A DNA stretch of 64,000 nucleotides, from positions 286,290-350,289 of the forward strand of contig VFIW01000047.1 of NCBI GenBank assembly GCA_006386115.1, read 5' to 3'. Below the pieces are notes generated by a model. The model searched no databases, was not told the origin of the DNA, and worked only from the letters and a program-made list of their open reading frames with translations. Of the stretch, positions 53,945-64,000 are shown piece after piece; position 1 is the first letter of the stretch, and each line of letters starts with the position of its first letter. A program made the position numbers and the translations under genes. This stretch comes from Globisporangium splendens. Taxonomy: Eukaryota; Oomycota; Peronosporomycetes; Pythiales; Pythiaceae.

Positions 53945-55472
53945 ATGGCCACCAACAAAGCTGTCCGCGAGAAGCTCGCGCGACAAAAAGGGGAAGGCGT
54001 CGGCACTCTCGTCGAAACTCTGCGCAAGCGCGAGGAAGACAGAGAGGTCGCGTCGAGCGCAAGACGAACGACGGTCACCGCGGATGCGGTCGACGTGCCT
54101 GCGGAGAGCGACGGCAGGTCTGCTCTCACATCTGATAGCGCTCCTGCTATAAGCAGTGAGTTGCGATTCGGAGACCTCCCTTCCGTGAAGCCGTTGCGTG
54201 GAAAGGAGGAAGCGACTGGGAATTCCTCGTACAATGACACTCGCCCGAAGACGAGGAAGAGGAAGCTCACCATGAAGCTCGGCTCCGTCGACGAGTGGGT
54301 CGAGTACGAGGAGTTGCAAAGCGAGCGACACGCCGCTTATCTCCACGAGCTCGAGCGAGATCCATCCGCTGACGTCTCGATGTATCGGACGAAGGAGGAA
54401 AATGACGCCGTTGAGGCTGTCAACAATCGTAAGAGGAAGCACGAAGTCCTCATTACAAACGAAGAGGCAGGAGTGCGAGCCATCGTTCACGATGAGCTCA
54501 AGTACTCACTGCCCGAAATGCCGCCGCCAGAACTATGGCCGGCTGGCAAGACCGCATCGAATCTGCTCGCGAGAGCCAGACTTTGTGCGCGGGACTATGA
54601 CGCTCAATTTAAAAATTGGCGTGAAAAGCGATTGCGGGATGAAAATGGGGAATTGCGTATTCACCCGATCCCAGTCGTCCTCTTTGTTGGAGAGACGGAA
54701 GAAGAGTACGATGCCGACTTCATGTCGTGCATCAATAAAATTAAGGGAGGTAGCACTCGCACAGTGTCTACCGATCCGACAGCGCAACGCAGTCAACGCA
54801 TGCAATTTGCAGTTGACCGTGTTCGTCTGTTTCGCTCCAAGCAGGGCGGTGGCACGCCTCTGCGAGCGGGTGGTCGCGCTGGTAACAGGCGACAAATTAC
54901 TCGCGCGAATGACAGTCCCTCAGTTGCGCCTCAAAGGCGTCAACAAGATCCGGGACGTCTTCGCGAAGACGCTCAGCAGGCTCCCACGAGCTCTGCGACA
55001 CATCGTACCCACGCCACTTCACAAGGTAGTGGGTGTTCCCCTTACGCCGCTGCACACGCAGCAGGCGCTCAACATGATAGTGGCGCTGTCCCTGCTTGTC
55101 AATCAGCGGGACAGGTGGCGCCCTACTTCGCTTCAGCATCGGTGGTTGCACCAGATGCGATGGTTCAGATGGTTCACGCGAACGCATCGTCTTTGGGGGG
55201 CGCTACAGCAAGACGTCCGTGCCCTTCGCCAGCAATATCTGGACGAGACCTCGCTGTTAAAGCAGAGGGTGACGGCGCTTGAGACGGAGCTGAAGGAAGC
55301 TCGTCAGATGCTGGAGGAGTACCATGTCCGCGGGAAGCACTTCCACGCGAGGTACGCTCCGCGAGTGAAGGCGCTTTGGGAGAGGCACAACGCGCTCGTG
55401 TCTCGATGGGTGGCGTCTGAGCCCCCTGATGAGACCGACGTTCTCCCGGACTGGGATAAAAATCCACAGTAG
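53945..55472 (+). pseudogene. Antisense ORF of element 2, frame broken by one base
   Basis: It corresponds to the antisense ORF of element 1. It starts MATNKAVREKLARQK and is open to about 55195, where a run of six G (five in element 1 at 48246-48250) shifts the frame. The coiled-coil end (LRQQYLDETSLLKQRV) continues in the next frame to 55472. A segment near 54197-54268 is rewritten by small indels (29 codons in element 1, 23 here) yet the frame is restored after it. Confidence 0.6.
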
Positions 55473-56364
55473 CGTCATGGTAGCGCTTAAGCAAACCCAC
55501 GTAGAACACGGAGTGCGTTGCCATTCTCGTTGGGAGATCGAGCTTGTAATTCAAGTCTCCAATCTTCTCCACAACAGTGTACGGCCCGATGAATCGTGGC
55601 AACAACTTACTCCCGCTGGGGAGCGTTGTGACTGCATCGTTTGCTAGGTTTTTAATGCTTAAAAGCACTTTATCACCCACACAAAACGTTTGTTTGTTCT
55701 TTCTACCCGATTTATCGGCGTAGAGCTTTTGCTTGTCTTGCGCAGCAGCTAGTTGGTCGCGTACGCGACGCAACAATGCTGCGCGCTCATCAACAAATTG
55801 CCGCGCTGCCGCGACGGCTTTGTCTTGCTTTTTCGTTGCTCTCGCAGCGCGTGCTGCAGAGAGATCTATTTCTGCGCCGGTGTGTGACACTGCGCGTCCT
55901 TCCTTTCGTGGCTGACGCTCGCACGAGCAGTCGCCTGATTCCGTCTGAGACTGGCTATTTTTAGCACGAGTAACGTAACTCGGTACCGTGGGAGAGCCAT
56001 CTATAGACACACGAGTACCGTAACTTGGTACCGTGGGTGATCCATCTTTAGGGACACGTGTACCGTAACTCAGTACCGTGCCCGACATGTCAATACTCTG
56101 CGTGCTGTCCGGTAAGATCGTGACAGATTCGGAACGCGATCGCACAGGCGGCGCATCGCGCGCGTCCACGTGAGCGGTCGACGCCACGTCCGGTGACGGA
56201 GGTCGCGCACTCGCATCGAGCGCAGCGAGTTGCCCTCCCACCGCAGAACGTTCGACGCCCTCGAACAGAGTGGCGGGTACGCGCGGGTGCCGCAGAGAGT
56301 TAATATAGAACGGAGTCACGGCCGTAGAGGCGTGCTCGCTGCTATTTATAGCAAACTCGGCGTA
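54897..56364 (-). pseudogene. pol: 3' end of pol, element 2 (integrase end and chromodomain)
   Basis: It encodes the integrase end, the Ser/Pro linker with the 42-base repeats, a GPY-like part (LLPRFIGPYTVVEKIGDLNY) and the chromodomain, matching element 1. The extra G at 55195-55200 splits it into 56319-55174 and 55187-54897. The 5' side is cut off by element 3 at 56365. Confidence 0.85.
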
Positions 56365-57013
56365 TGTAATGGGCTATAACCAGGCCATTACCCTGAAGGT
56401 GGATCTGTCCCAATCTAGTGTGTAACACACCAACCTTCAGCGTGCATGGTGGCGAGACACAAATAAAAAGAAGATTACCGGTAATACAGTCCCCACATGC
56501 CAGTGTGACTCAGGCGATGACGTCACGAGTGTTCTCTGTGGATCGTGCGAATGTTGTTCTCATGTATAATTCAGTACAGAGTGATAAATCATCATGTACT
56601 TAAGAAAGGAATGAGTGATGGTTCATGCTTGGGAAACTGGAGCGCGAGACCGACGTGTCTCGCCACCGGGAGTGAGTGGCGCGAGCCAATCACTTTCAGA
56701 TTTAAATAAGACTGACAGTTCAAGCTTCTAGGAAGCATCCCGTAGGTTAAACCTCGTGTACCCAAAGGTTTTATATATCAGATCATAAGGTTTTATGTTG
56801 TATATTAGGTTTTTAAGTTATAATAACACGTTGTAGGATCCCTTGGGGTTCATTAGTAAGTAGCGACAGGAACCATAACCATTTTTAATTCAGTTGCAAA
56901 TTTTCCTCCAAGTACTCAAGTCTTCTTCCTCCCTCCAAGTCGGGAGATCGCTTCCTCTGGCAGAAGCGTGTGTGCCGTGTTTGAGGGACTGTTTGGAACA
57001 GCGCCCTCTTACA
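56365..57013 (+). repeat. 5' LTR of Ty3/Gypsy element 3
   Basis: It runs from TGTAATGGG to CTTACA, about 649 bases, and matches 63367-64000 with many small differences. It begins with an imperfect terminal inverted repeat (TGTAATGG...CCATTAC). The five bases before it (GCGTA, 56360-56364) are the expected target-site duplicate. No similarity to the 535-base LTR of elements 1 and 2 was seen. Confidence 0.88.
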
Positions 57014-57015
57014 CC

Positions 57016-57033
57016 TGGTAGCACTTCGAGTGG
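57016..57033 (+). other. Probable primer binding site of element 3
   Basis: TGGTAGCACTTCGAGTGG starts two bases after the LTR. TGG is the complement of the tRNA CCA end. The matching tRNA was not identified. Confidence 0.45.
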
Positions 57034-57132
57034 TCCTTCCAACGACCCAGTGAAGTGAAGAGGTTTGACGACGCGGCTTTAAGCACGTCGCGCATTCCTG
57101 TCTAAGACCCTGCGAGCATCCTTGTTTGGAAC

Positions 57133-58182
57133 ATGGATGCTACAGGAACCCCACTCGGTCCAGCAGTACCGGAAACTGTCGAGTTAACTATTGAGGGTTT
57201 CCCTCATTTGTCTTCTCATGAGTGGATGGCGCTTGAGCGCATGCGAGATGTCATCGGAGAGGCTGCTGTGGTCAGTCTGCTTCGATCGGCATCTCCGGAG
57301 GACCAGAAGAGCGCGGTGGTCAGCTTCATGCACCACGAGATCATGTCCTCCCGGAAGCAGGTCGCAACCCCTGTTTCCTCACTCAGGACGGTGCCACTGA
57401 AGCTCGACGTCTCTCCGTATCGCGGCGGAGAGAACGAACCCCTCTCACGATGGTTCGTCGAGTTGGATGCAGCCATCGCTGCAAGACAACTGCGAGACCC
57501 TTCGCAGCAAGTGTTGTTCGCGATGTCCAACCTTGTGGGTCGTGCGAAGAGCTGGGCGTATGGCAAGCGTTTAGCGGATCTAAACTGCTTCCCCAGCTAC
57601 GAAGACTTCAAGGCAGAGCTCAAGGCAGCGTTTGAACCTCCGCAGAGTGAGTTCCGTGCGCGCGCCGAGTTCCTCAAGCTTCGTCAAGGCCGTTTCGACC
57701 TTCACTCGTATGCACAACGTGCTCGCTACTTGGTGTCGAGCATCGTTGACGAGCCGATTGACGTTCCGACGCAAGTCGTGACGCTCATGACGGGTCTGAA
57801 CGATGGTCCGATTCGGAACCAACTGTTCCGCGAGCACCCCAAGACGCTGGACGAAGCCATTGAGCGTGCGATGCAAGAAGAGTTCAGCATCAAGCAAGCG
57901 AAGTTCCACGGGTTTGCGTCAAGACCAATGCGGCAATCAAATATTGCGCATGATGGTCCCGAACCCATGGACATCTCGTACATTTCCACGCCTGGAAATG
58001 AGCGTCCTCGCAACGATGGGAAGTGTTTCCGTTGCGGAAAGCCGGGTCACATTGCTCGGAACTGCAAGGTGTCTTTGCCGGGTCGGCAAACGACACAGGG
58101 TGCTCGTTCGAACAACCACGATCGTTCTTACGGTCGTCGGTTCGAGCGGTCACCTGGGCCAAAAAACGGGAAAGGACAGTAG
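57133..58182 (+). CDS. gag: Gag of element 3
   Basis: Intact ORF of 349 residues. The capsid-like Retrotrans_gag region (about 85-230; WFVELDAAIAARQLRD, AFEPPQSEFRARAEFLKLRQ) is followed by one CCHC knuckle, CFRCGKPGHIARNC (about 300), and a basic tail. Gag forms the particle and packages the RNA. The stop TAG (58180-58182) lies inside a frameshift hairpin. Start chosen as the first ATG (MDATGTPLGPAVP), about 120 bases after the LTR. Confidence 0.93.
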   Translation: MDATGTPLGPAVPETVELTIEGFPHLSSHEWMALERMRDVIGEAAVVSLLRSASPEDQKSAVVSFMHHEIMSSRKQVATPVSSLRTVPLKLDVSPYRGGENEPLSRWFVELDAAIAARQLRDPSQQVLFAMSNLVGRAKSWAYGKRLADLNCFPSYEDFKAELKAAFEPPQSEFRARAEFLKLRQGRFDLHSYAQRARYLVSSIVDEPIDVPTQVVTLMTGLNDGPIRNQLFREHPKTLDEAIERAMQEEFSIKQAKFHGFASRPMRQSNIAHDGPEPMDISYISTPGNERPRNDGKCFRCGKPGHIARNCKVSLPGRQTTQGARSNNHDRSYGRRFERSPGPKNGKGQ

Positions 58183-58200
58183 GGGCGGGGACTCCTACTG
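58161..58200 (+). promoter_or_regulatory. -1 ribosomal frameshift signal at gag/pol, element 3
   Basis: The heptamer A AAA AAC (58161-58167) is in the gag frame in X XXY YYZ phase. A 9-base spacer follows, then a hairpin 58177-58200 (arms CAGTAGGGG and CTCCTACTG, 9 pairs including one G-U). The gag stop is in the first arm. The -1 frame opens into ERTVGAGTPTGPEKR and is the same frame as the bulk of pol downstream. Confidence 0.72.
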
Positions 58201-61200
58201 GCCCGGAAAAGAGGACTGTGGACGTTGTGGAGACACAGGACTCTGGCCCTATGTGCATCAAGCACATGCAGTTTCCACTACGAGTGAGAAGAGTGTCAGT
58301 CAAACGTCAAGTTTGATCGTTCACAAAGCTCATGTAGACGGTATTGCAACGCCTCTACGAGCTTTGGTTGACACTGGTGCGTCGAACAACTTTGTTCGAG
58401 ATGAAGTGATCGTCAGGCATGGTGTCTTCGTGCCTGATGCGAATGAAGAGAAGACAATGATTGTCCGATTGGCAAATGGGTCAACTGTGAAGATGCCGAA
58501 GGTGTGGTGCGCTTGGCAATCAAGTGTGAAGATTTCCGAGGTGAAGGCGAGTTCATTTTACTCGACCTCGATGACAAGTTTGACATCATCCTGGGAATGC
58601 CATGGTTGAAGCGTTATCAACCTAGCATTGACTGGATGAATATGAAGATCTCCGTTGGCAAGTCACGAGATGTTGACTTGTGCTGCACAACAACGGATGA
58701 AGTGGTATGGGTGTACACATCTGTGGAAGAGATCCCAGATGGCCCTTGTGATATTGCGGTGTGCGATGGCCCCCAATGTTCACAAGCGGTACCCATTTTG
58801 AAGACGACGAACGGAGGTGGAGCAGTCAGGCGCCAGAAAAAGACTGTCTCCTTTGCCATCGACGACGACAAGGTTCGCGATGGCGTTGACAAGAGTGAAT
58901 GGAAGAGGAACAAACACCCTTCCCAAGACAAGAAGAAGAAGACCAGCAAGAGAAGTTTTTCGTCAAGAGTTTTGAGTTCCCCTGATCAAGGTGCAAGTGG
59001 TGATGACGAAGGGAGTGTCCAAGCACAAGACATTCCAAGCGAGTTTGTGGATATCGCGGTCTACAATGAAGAAGGTGACGTGGATGTAATCCGTCACGTG
59101 AAGATTGAAAATCCTCCAAGTTCAGTCGAAGAGTTGATTTCCTTGCCATCGATGAGCAAGAAGACACTGGAGCGTAGCCTAGTGAGAGGCGATATTGCGC
59201 AGGTGTGTGTGATCGTCGAAATGGTCGACGAAGGCTTCGTCAACACGCATCGAGTGCGGATGCAGATGTGTTGGACGAAAAGACACGGAAGGAAAGGTCC
59301 GAGGAGCAGTCGTGGGACTCCCTCAAGAAGAACCCCGTGTATGCGCTTGCCAGGGAATATGAAGACATTTTCCCTGACAAGGTGCCGGACGAACTGCCAT
59401 TCGATAGAGGCATTCGTCATGAGATTGATGTACTTCCTGGCACGAAGTACTGCATCACAAGACAGTGGCCGTTGCCAAAGGAACAAGTCGAGGCAATCGA
59501 CGAGCTCTTTGCACAACGTGCTAAGGCTGGTCATGTGCGGGAGAGCAAGTCTCCGCATTGCAGCCCCACTTTCTGTGTGAAGAAGGCAACTGGAGGTTGG
59601 CGCATTGCTCACGCTTTCAACAAGCTGAACGACGCGACAATTCCAGCCCAGACTCCGGTTCCACGCAAGGACATGATCCTTGATGGAATGGTCGGCAGCA
59701 CCGTCTTCAGTGCTATCGATCTGAAAGATGGGTTCTATCAGATTCGAATGCGCGAAGACGATGTACCACTAACCGCAGTGAGTACCCCGAGTGGTATGCT
59801 GTGGGAATGGTTAGTGATGCCACAGGGGCTGAAGAATGCTCCTGCGACCTTCAATCGAATGGTCACGAACGTTCTTCGTCCTCTGCGAACATTTGCACCA
59901 AGTTACTTTGACGATATCTTCGTTCATAGTAAGGCCACGAATGGGAAGTCTGATGTCGATGTTCATCTCGATCATCTTCGTCGAGTTTTCCAGGTCATGC
60001 GTGAGAACAAACTCTACGCAAACTTGAAGAAGTGCATGTTCTTCGCCCCCGAGATCCCTGTTCTCGGTTGTTTTGTGGGCAAGAACGGTGTTCGAGTCGA
60101 TCCGGAGAAGGTCAAAGCTATTGACGATTGGCCAGTGCCTCAGAACGTCAAACAGCTACGACAATGGTTGGGTTTAGCCAACTACTTGCACAAGTACACG
60201 CGCAATTATGCAGCGTTGGTGCAACCCCTCACACAACTCTTGAAGAAAGACGTTGAGTGGAAGTGGTCGAAAGACCATCAGACGGCGTTCGAAGAAGTCA
60301 AGAGGAGTCTTCGAGAAGCTCCTGTGTTGGCTCTGCCAAACCGCGACAAGCCGTTCCACGTCGTCTGTGATGCGAGCGATTATGCCATCGGTTGCGCATT
60401 GATGCAACACGATGACGAGGGCCATGAGCGAGTTGTGTCGTATCAGTCACGACAACTCCGACCCGCAGAACGGAACTACCCAGTTCATGACAAGGAACTT
60501 CTGGCGATGAAGTATTCTTTGGTCAAGTTCCGTGTGTATCTGCTTGGAGAGGAGCGCTTTGCGATCTACACTGACCACGCATCTCTGCGTACGGCAGTGA
60601 AGACTCCTCATTTGTCGCAAAGAATGGCGAGATGGTTCTCCTTCTTTGCAGAGTACAACTTTGTTGTACACTACAAGCCAGGCAAGACGAACATCTTAGC
60701 TGATGCGCTGTCAAGACGTCCGGATTACGATCCGAAGACCAAGAGTGAAGACACGGACGGAGCGTGTCGACTCTGTGAAGATGTTCAAGCGATCGCGGTG
60801 CGAGCTGCGACTACAGTGCGAGAAGAGATTGTCGAAGGGTACAAGTCTGACGAAACATGTCGGGACTTGTTGAAGTACTTCAAGGACCCTTCCGACAAAG
60901 CACTGCAAGGTCTTCCGTCGCGCACAAGATCGCGAGTTCACCGCTTTCGAGTACACAATAGGTTGTTGTACTATGCGGTCGAACAAGGGGATACAGCAAG
61001 GGTTGTTGTTCCCAACGACGAAGGTCTGCGTCATCGACTCTTGTATGAGTACCATGGCAGTCCTTCGGGTGGCCATCTCGGACGTGAGAAAACGTTTCTC
61101 AGTCTTTCCCGGGATTACTACTGGCCACGCATGTACAAGTGGGTTCGCAAGTATGTGAGGACTTGCGAGATCTGCCAACGAGTGAAACCCTCTGGTTCCA

Positions 61201-62947
61201 CGCAGGCACCACTTCGTTCATTGGCTGTCCCATCGGACAGTTGGAAGTCTGTGAGTATGGATTTCATATTCGGACTTCCAAGAGACACACATGGACGCAA
61301 TGGCATCCTTGTGTTTGTGGACCGATTCAGCAAGATGGTCCATCTTGCGCCTGTTTCGGACAAGATCTCTGCTGAGAAGACTGCCAAGATCTTTGTAGAC
61401 GTCGTATTCCGTCTACACGGACTACCAGTCGAGATCGTGTCTGACCGTGACACCCGTTTCACGTCCAAGTTCTGGCGTGCGCTCTTCGGACTTCTGGACA
61501 CCAAGTTGTCCATGTCAACAGCGGCACACCCTGAAACGGACGGTCAAACAGAGCGAGTGAATCGTGTCCTCGAAGACGTGTTGCGCAGTTACGCAACGTC
61601 TTTCAAAGAGTGGAGTGAGTTTCTCCCTCTTGCCGAGTTTGCATTGAACAACTCCACGCATGTCTCGACAGGTCACTCTCCATTTTATGTGAACTATGGC
61701 ATTCACCCTCGAGTGCCTGCTTCCATAATGGGTGAGGTCTCTACCTTGAGTGGGGGAGGGACTCCGGCTCATGGAAACAAGCCGAAGTCGTCTTACGACC
61801 TGAATGCTGCTTCCGAGTTGAAAGCCAATTTTGACTCGATGAAACCCCTCGACGACCTAACAAGTCGTGAAGAGCAGCAAGTCGATGACTTTGTTGTGAG
61901 GAGGCAAGCCGTTGTGAGGTTTGTTCGAGACGCAATCGCGAAGGCTCAGGATCTGCAAAAGGAACAAGCAGACAAGAGCGGAAGGAAGAACAAGCAAGTT
62001 TATAAGATCAACGATCTTGTATTACTTAGCACGGCGAACCTGCCTGAACATGCAGTGTCCAACTTGGGAAGCTCCAAGCTTCTGCCAAGGTTCATCGGAC
62101 CGTTCAAGGTAGTGAAATGCAATGGCGATGCCTACACGCTAGGCATACCTACACGCATGCGTCTACACCCGACATTTTATGTGGGTAGACTGAAGCCTTA
62201 CCTTCCAAGTGGATCTGCGGATCCTGCGAGATCTTCCGCAAACGATCGAGCTGATCGTGAAGCTTCTCCACTTGATTGCGAAGAGCAAACAGCTCATCGC
62301 TCTGGAGATTCTTCTCGACGTACAGGAGTTGCAGGACGTCGAAGGATTGGTCCTTCACTGCCTCCAACGCTTGAAGACGAGAATGGTACTCGCCACGAAG
62401 TACCTCGAGTGCCGGACCTGCCTCTTCCACAGAGCGTAACAGGCGATCGTGAGCCAACTCACGGGACTTCTCGTTCTTCTGGAGTCGAACAAGTTCGTCC
62501 TGAACCTGTTGGAACCGTTCCTCATAACGGGACTCCAAAGCCGAACACTGGGCAGAACCTTCTGTCAGGACGTCGATCTTCGACTCATGATCGGCGACAA
62601 GGTTCTCGAGACTCTCGCAGCGTTCCTCAAGCGTCGAACAACGCTGCTGCAGCGCCTCGATTTGCCCACGATGAGCACTCTTCCACTTCCAGAGTCGCTC
62701 AATCGTTTTCTCGTTCAGCCCCACCCCGTTGTTAGACTCTCAGGGAGAGCATCGCTGGGTGGTTGAGTCGATTGTTGATCATGAAGATCGACCGACTCAT
62801 CGTCGAGGAAAGAAGCAGTTGAACCATCAACACTCCTACAGAGTTCGGTGGCGTGGATATCCACCGAGCTCGGACACGTGGGAGCCTCGTCAGACATTGG
62901 AGTCTGATGTTCCCGACGTGATCCGCAGCTATGAGAACTGCTTGTAG
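58168..62947 (+). pseudogene. pol: Pol of element 3 (PR-RT-RNaseH-IN-chromodomain), frame broken
   Basis: Protease LVDTGASNNF (about 58370), reverse transcriptase YFDDIFVHS (about 59905), RNase H VVCDASDYAIGCALMQ, integrase HLGREKT...CEICQRVKP, SMDFIFGLP, SDRDTRFT and TDGQTERVNRVLED, then a disordered linker and a chromodomain (62737-62944; WVVESIVDHED, YRVRWRGYPPSSDTWEPR). The frame drops back one base at about 58240-58316, 58495, 59255 and 62715-62735; each fits the loss of a single base. The stretch 59205-62735 is open for 1176 residues. All catalytic residues seen are kept, so the breaks are recent or are assembly errors. Confidence 0.9.
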
Positions 62948-63290
62948 CGTCGCCAGGGGCGACACTACGACGACCAGAGCTAGGATTCGCTCTGTCGTCA
63001 GCAGGAGTTCTTCTTTGGGCACGAGCATTGCCACGACGAAGAAGACGCTCCATCTTGTTCTCATTCTCAAGACGAACAAATGTTCGCCATGAGTCTCTCT
63101 GGGCTGCGATGTGTTGGTTCGGATCATCGCGATCGTTGATCCGACGCCAACTGAAGAACCGCTCCTTGTAGAACTCGAGCTCCCACTTCTTCTTCAGAAT
63201 GGGAGAAATGTCGAAGAGTTCTGGAGCTGTCTGCTGTCGCTTGGACGACGGACGTTCTTCACGGTTCACTTGGCCACTTGGTCGCTTCAT
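62149..63290 (-). pseudogene. Antisense ORF of element 3 with coiled coil, one frame break
   Basis: Two overlapping open frames: 63290-62715 (MKRPSGQVNREERPSSKRQQ; basic start, then DISPILKKKWELEFYKERFF) and 62724-62149 (coiled coil of about 150 residues; IEALQQRCSTLEERCESLEN and on). One missing base at 62715-62735 explains both this break and the pol/chromodomain break on the other strand; together they would give about 380 residues. An in-frame ATG at 63389 lies in the 3' LTR. The coiled coil is antisense to the pol linker, as in element 1. No sequence similarity to the element 1 antisense N-terminus was seen. Confidence 0.55.
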
Positions 63291-63353
63291 TGCCAATTGG
63301 AAAGTGAACTGCTCCGAAAGGTCTGCAAAAGTACGCAAGGTACTTGTGACTTT

Positions 63354-63366
63354 AAGGAGGGGATGA
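63354..63366 (+). other. Polypurine tract of element 3
   Basis: AAGGAGGGGATGA lies directly before the LTR start TGTAATGG. The position fits the plus-strand primer. Confidence 0.6.
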
Positions 63367-64000
63367 TGTAATGGGCCATAACCAGCCATTACGTGAAGGT
63401 GGATCTGTTCCCAAATCTAGTGTGTCACACACCACCTTCAGCGTGCATTGTGGAGACACAAATAACAAAGGGATTACAGTAATACAGTCCCCACATGCAC
63501 GTGTGACGTCATTCGATGACGTCATGAGTGTTCTCTGTGCTGATCAGTGCAGAATGTTGTTCTCATGTACTAATCAGTACAGAGTGATAACATCCATGTA
63601 CTAATCAAGTACTGAGTGATGGTTCCTGCTTGGGAAACTGGGCTGGCGACGAGACCGACGTGTCTCTGCCGCCTGGAGTGAGTGGCGCGAGCCAATCACT
63701 TTGCATGGATTTTATACAAGACTTGAAGTTCAAGCTTCTAGAAGATCCCGTAGGTTCAACCTCAGTGTACCCAAGGTTTTATATATCAGATTCATAGGTT
63801 TTATTGTGTATGTTTAGGTTTTAGTTATAAAACGTGTAGGATCCCTTGGGGTTCATTTGTAAGTAGCGACAGGAACCATAACCTTTTCAATTCAGTTGCA
63901 AATTTTTCTCCAAGCCCTCAAGTCTTCTTCCTCCCTCCGAGTCGGGAGATCGCTTCCTCTGGCACAAGCGTGTGTGCCGTGTTTGAGGGACTGTTTGGAA
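63367..64000 (+). repeat. 3' LTR of element 3, cut by the window edge
   Basis: It begins TGTAATGGGCC and matches the 5' LTR along its length; the last 15 bases or so are outside. In the first 165 bases I count roughly 18 substitutions and single-base indels against the 5' LTR, so the two LTRs are not young twins. Confidence 0.88.

Larger units (their letters stand above)
53226..56364 (-). mobile_element. Ty3/Gypsy chromovirus element 2, 3' part
   Basis: Same family and orientation as element 1. Present here are the 3' LTR, polypurine tract (53761-53770), the antisense ORF region and the last 1.4 kb of pol. At 56364/56365, within the integrase-coding part (matching 49415 in element 1), it is cut by the LTR of element 3. 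The rest should continue past the right edge of the window. Confidence 0.85.
56365..64000 (+). mobile_element. Ty3/Gypsy chromovirus element 3, nearly complete
   Basis: 5' LTR, gag, pol with chromodomain, an antisense ORF, polypurine tract and 3' LTR, all in the expected order on the plus strand. Only about 15 bases of the 3' LTR fall outside. It is inserted in pol of element 2. Gag is intact; pol and the antisense ORF carry single-base losses. Confidence 0.9.

Noticed and set aside
1..64000. CRISPR arrays, tRNA or rRNA genes, bacterial operons
   Set aside because: None seen. Genes have spliceosomal introns and eukaryotic domains; no spaced short repeats or cloverleaf sequences were noticed.

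Overview
The window is nuclear DNA of an oomycete (Pythium/Phytophthora-type stramenopile). The grounds are dense genes on both strands, short introns (about 50-150 bp) with GTRNGT-like donors, TKL kinases with an HND instead of an HRD catalytic loop, a flagellar protein, and chromodomain-bearing Ty3/Gypsy elements. The species cannot be fixed from sequence alone. All gene calls below come from reading frames, motifs and splice junctions that I traced by hand.

Bases 1-45850 are a housekeeping region: the 3' end of a BART-domain gene, a PH-domain CaMK-like kinase (-), a USP-like protein (-), an ankyrin-pseudokinase-kinase receptor-like gene (-), a WDR33/Pfs2 polyadenylation factor carrying zinc knuckles (-), two copies of the complex I subunit NDUFS7 (+) flanking a decayed copy of the kinase gene, an SLC25A51-like mitochondrial carrier (-), a PDZ/coiled-coil protein (+), a small secreted candidate (-), a DUF4442 hotdog protein (+), a CFAP141-like axonemal protein (+), an NRAMP metal transporter (-), a PX-BAR sorting nexin (+), a membrane-anchored papain-like protease (-), HID1 (+), an OCRL-like 5-phosphatase (-), a phosphatidylinositol transfer protein (-), a decayed IQ-motif gene (+) and CtIP/Sae2 (-). 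Several serve phosphoinositide and endosomal traffic (SNX, HID1, OCRL, PITP), but nothing shows that they are co-regulated.

Bases 46030-64000 are a nest of LTR retrotransposons. Element 1 (minus strand, LTR 46259-46793) has its gag interrupted at 53225/53226 by element 2 of the same family. Element 2 is interrupted at 56364/56365 by element 3, which is of another family and on the plus strand; its 3' LTR runs off the window about 15 bases before its end. Element 1 may itself sit in an older LTR fragment (46030-46258).

The most unusual content is in these elements. Both families carry a long ORF antisense to gag-pol at the 3' end, starting near the 3' LTR and ending in a coiled coil that is encoded opposite the disordered pol linker before the chromodomain. 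Both families also have a gag-pol junction made of a -1 slippery heptamer, an 8-9 base spacer and a hairpin that contains the gag stop codon.
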